DNA from: an uncultured Campylobacter sp.
GTDB lineage: Bacteria; Campylobacterota; Campylobacteria; Campylobacterales; Campylobacteraceae
Assembly: GCF_938045535.1 (NCBI RefSeq)
Contig: NZ_CALIMQ010000138.1
Coordinates: 1-7,243, forward strand
DNA length: 7,243 bases
Reading direction: 5' to 3'
The position numbers and the translations under genes are program-made. The notes below the pieces were generated by a model, which ran no database searches, was not told the origin of the DNA, and saw only the letters and a program-made list of their open reading frames with translations. Position 1 is the stretch's first letter. Each line of letters begins with the position of its first letter. This document shows positions 7,171 through 7,243 of this stretch, piece after piece.

Positions 7171-7243
7171 GGGGAATTAGCTCAGCTGGGAGAGCGCCTG
7201 CTTTGCACGCAGGAGGTCAGCGGTTCGATCCCGCTAGGCTCCA
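7171..7243 (+). tRNA. tRNA-Ala, anticodon UGC
   Basis: A 73-base cloverleaf: acceptor GGGGAAT, D arm GCTC...GAGC, anticodon stem CCTGC/GCAGG with loop TTTGCAC (anticodon TGC), T arm AGCGG/CCGCT with loop TTCGATC, then AGGCTCC and discriminator A at 7243, the last base of the window. Any encoded CCA would lie outside. The G3-U70 pair that marks alanine tRNA is present. Two pairs of the acceptor stem are broken: A5 faces G68 and A6 faces G67. The D, anticodon and T arms pair perfectly. Its place after 16S is standard for Campylobacter rRNA operons. Confidence 0.95.

Overview
The window comes from an epsilonproteobacterium (Campylobacterota), almost certainly a Campylobacter. The full-length 16S rRNA gene is of Campylobacter type. 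The coding DNA is peppered with AAATTT/AAAATTTT words, and the gene order aroQ - M24 peptidase - folK, with a divergent amidohydrolase - sppA pair, matches my memory of the Campylobacter/Helicobacter neighbourhood. The coding regions look fairly GC-rich for the genus. Together with the apparent loss of flhF this suggests a C. gracilis-like, possibly non-flagellated lineage, but that species guess is inference.

Layout. On the minus strand a tightly packed four-gene operon reads leftwards from about 2440 to the left edge: aroQ (shikimate pathway), a PepQ-type M24 metallopeptidase with a TTG start, folK (folate synthesis), and the 5' part of a ParA/MinD-type ATPase cut by the window edge. From the same 170-base intergenic region a divergent plus-strand operon begins with a perfect extended -10 promoter. 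It holds an aminodeoxyfutalosine deaminase-type amidohydrolase (menaquinone synthesis) and a membrane-anchored SppA-type serine protease, overlapping by 13 bases.

Downstream of sppA lies an AT-rich intergenic region with a long inverted repeat and a probable rRNA promoter. It is followed by a ~500-base, heavily structured leader, the 16S rRNA gene (about 1513 bases, no intervening sequence), a 278-base spacer and tRNA-Ala(UGC), whose discriminator base is the last base of the window. The leader and the spacer contain long complementary arms that would close the whole 16S rRNA into an RNase III-type processing stem. A conserved hairpin element occurs just before both the 16S gene and tRNA-Ala.

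The most unusual points are: (1) the ATPase sits exactly where flhF would be expected after folK, lacks an FlhG-type N-terminal extension, has lost the DxD aspartates and carries an inserted QNS-rich repeat; (2) the tRNA-Ala acceptor stem has two adjacent A-G mismatches, as if a Campylobacter 5' half were joined to a foreign-type 3' half; (3) the rRNA leader is an almost continuous chain of stem-loops. I did not find a convincing wholly new multi-gene system.
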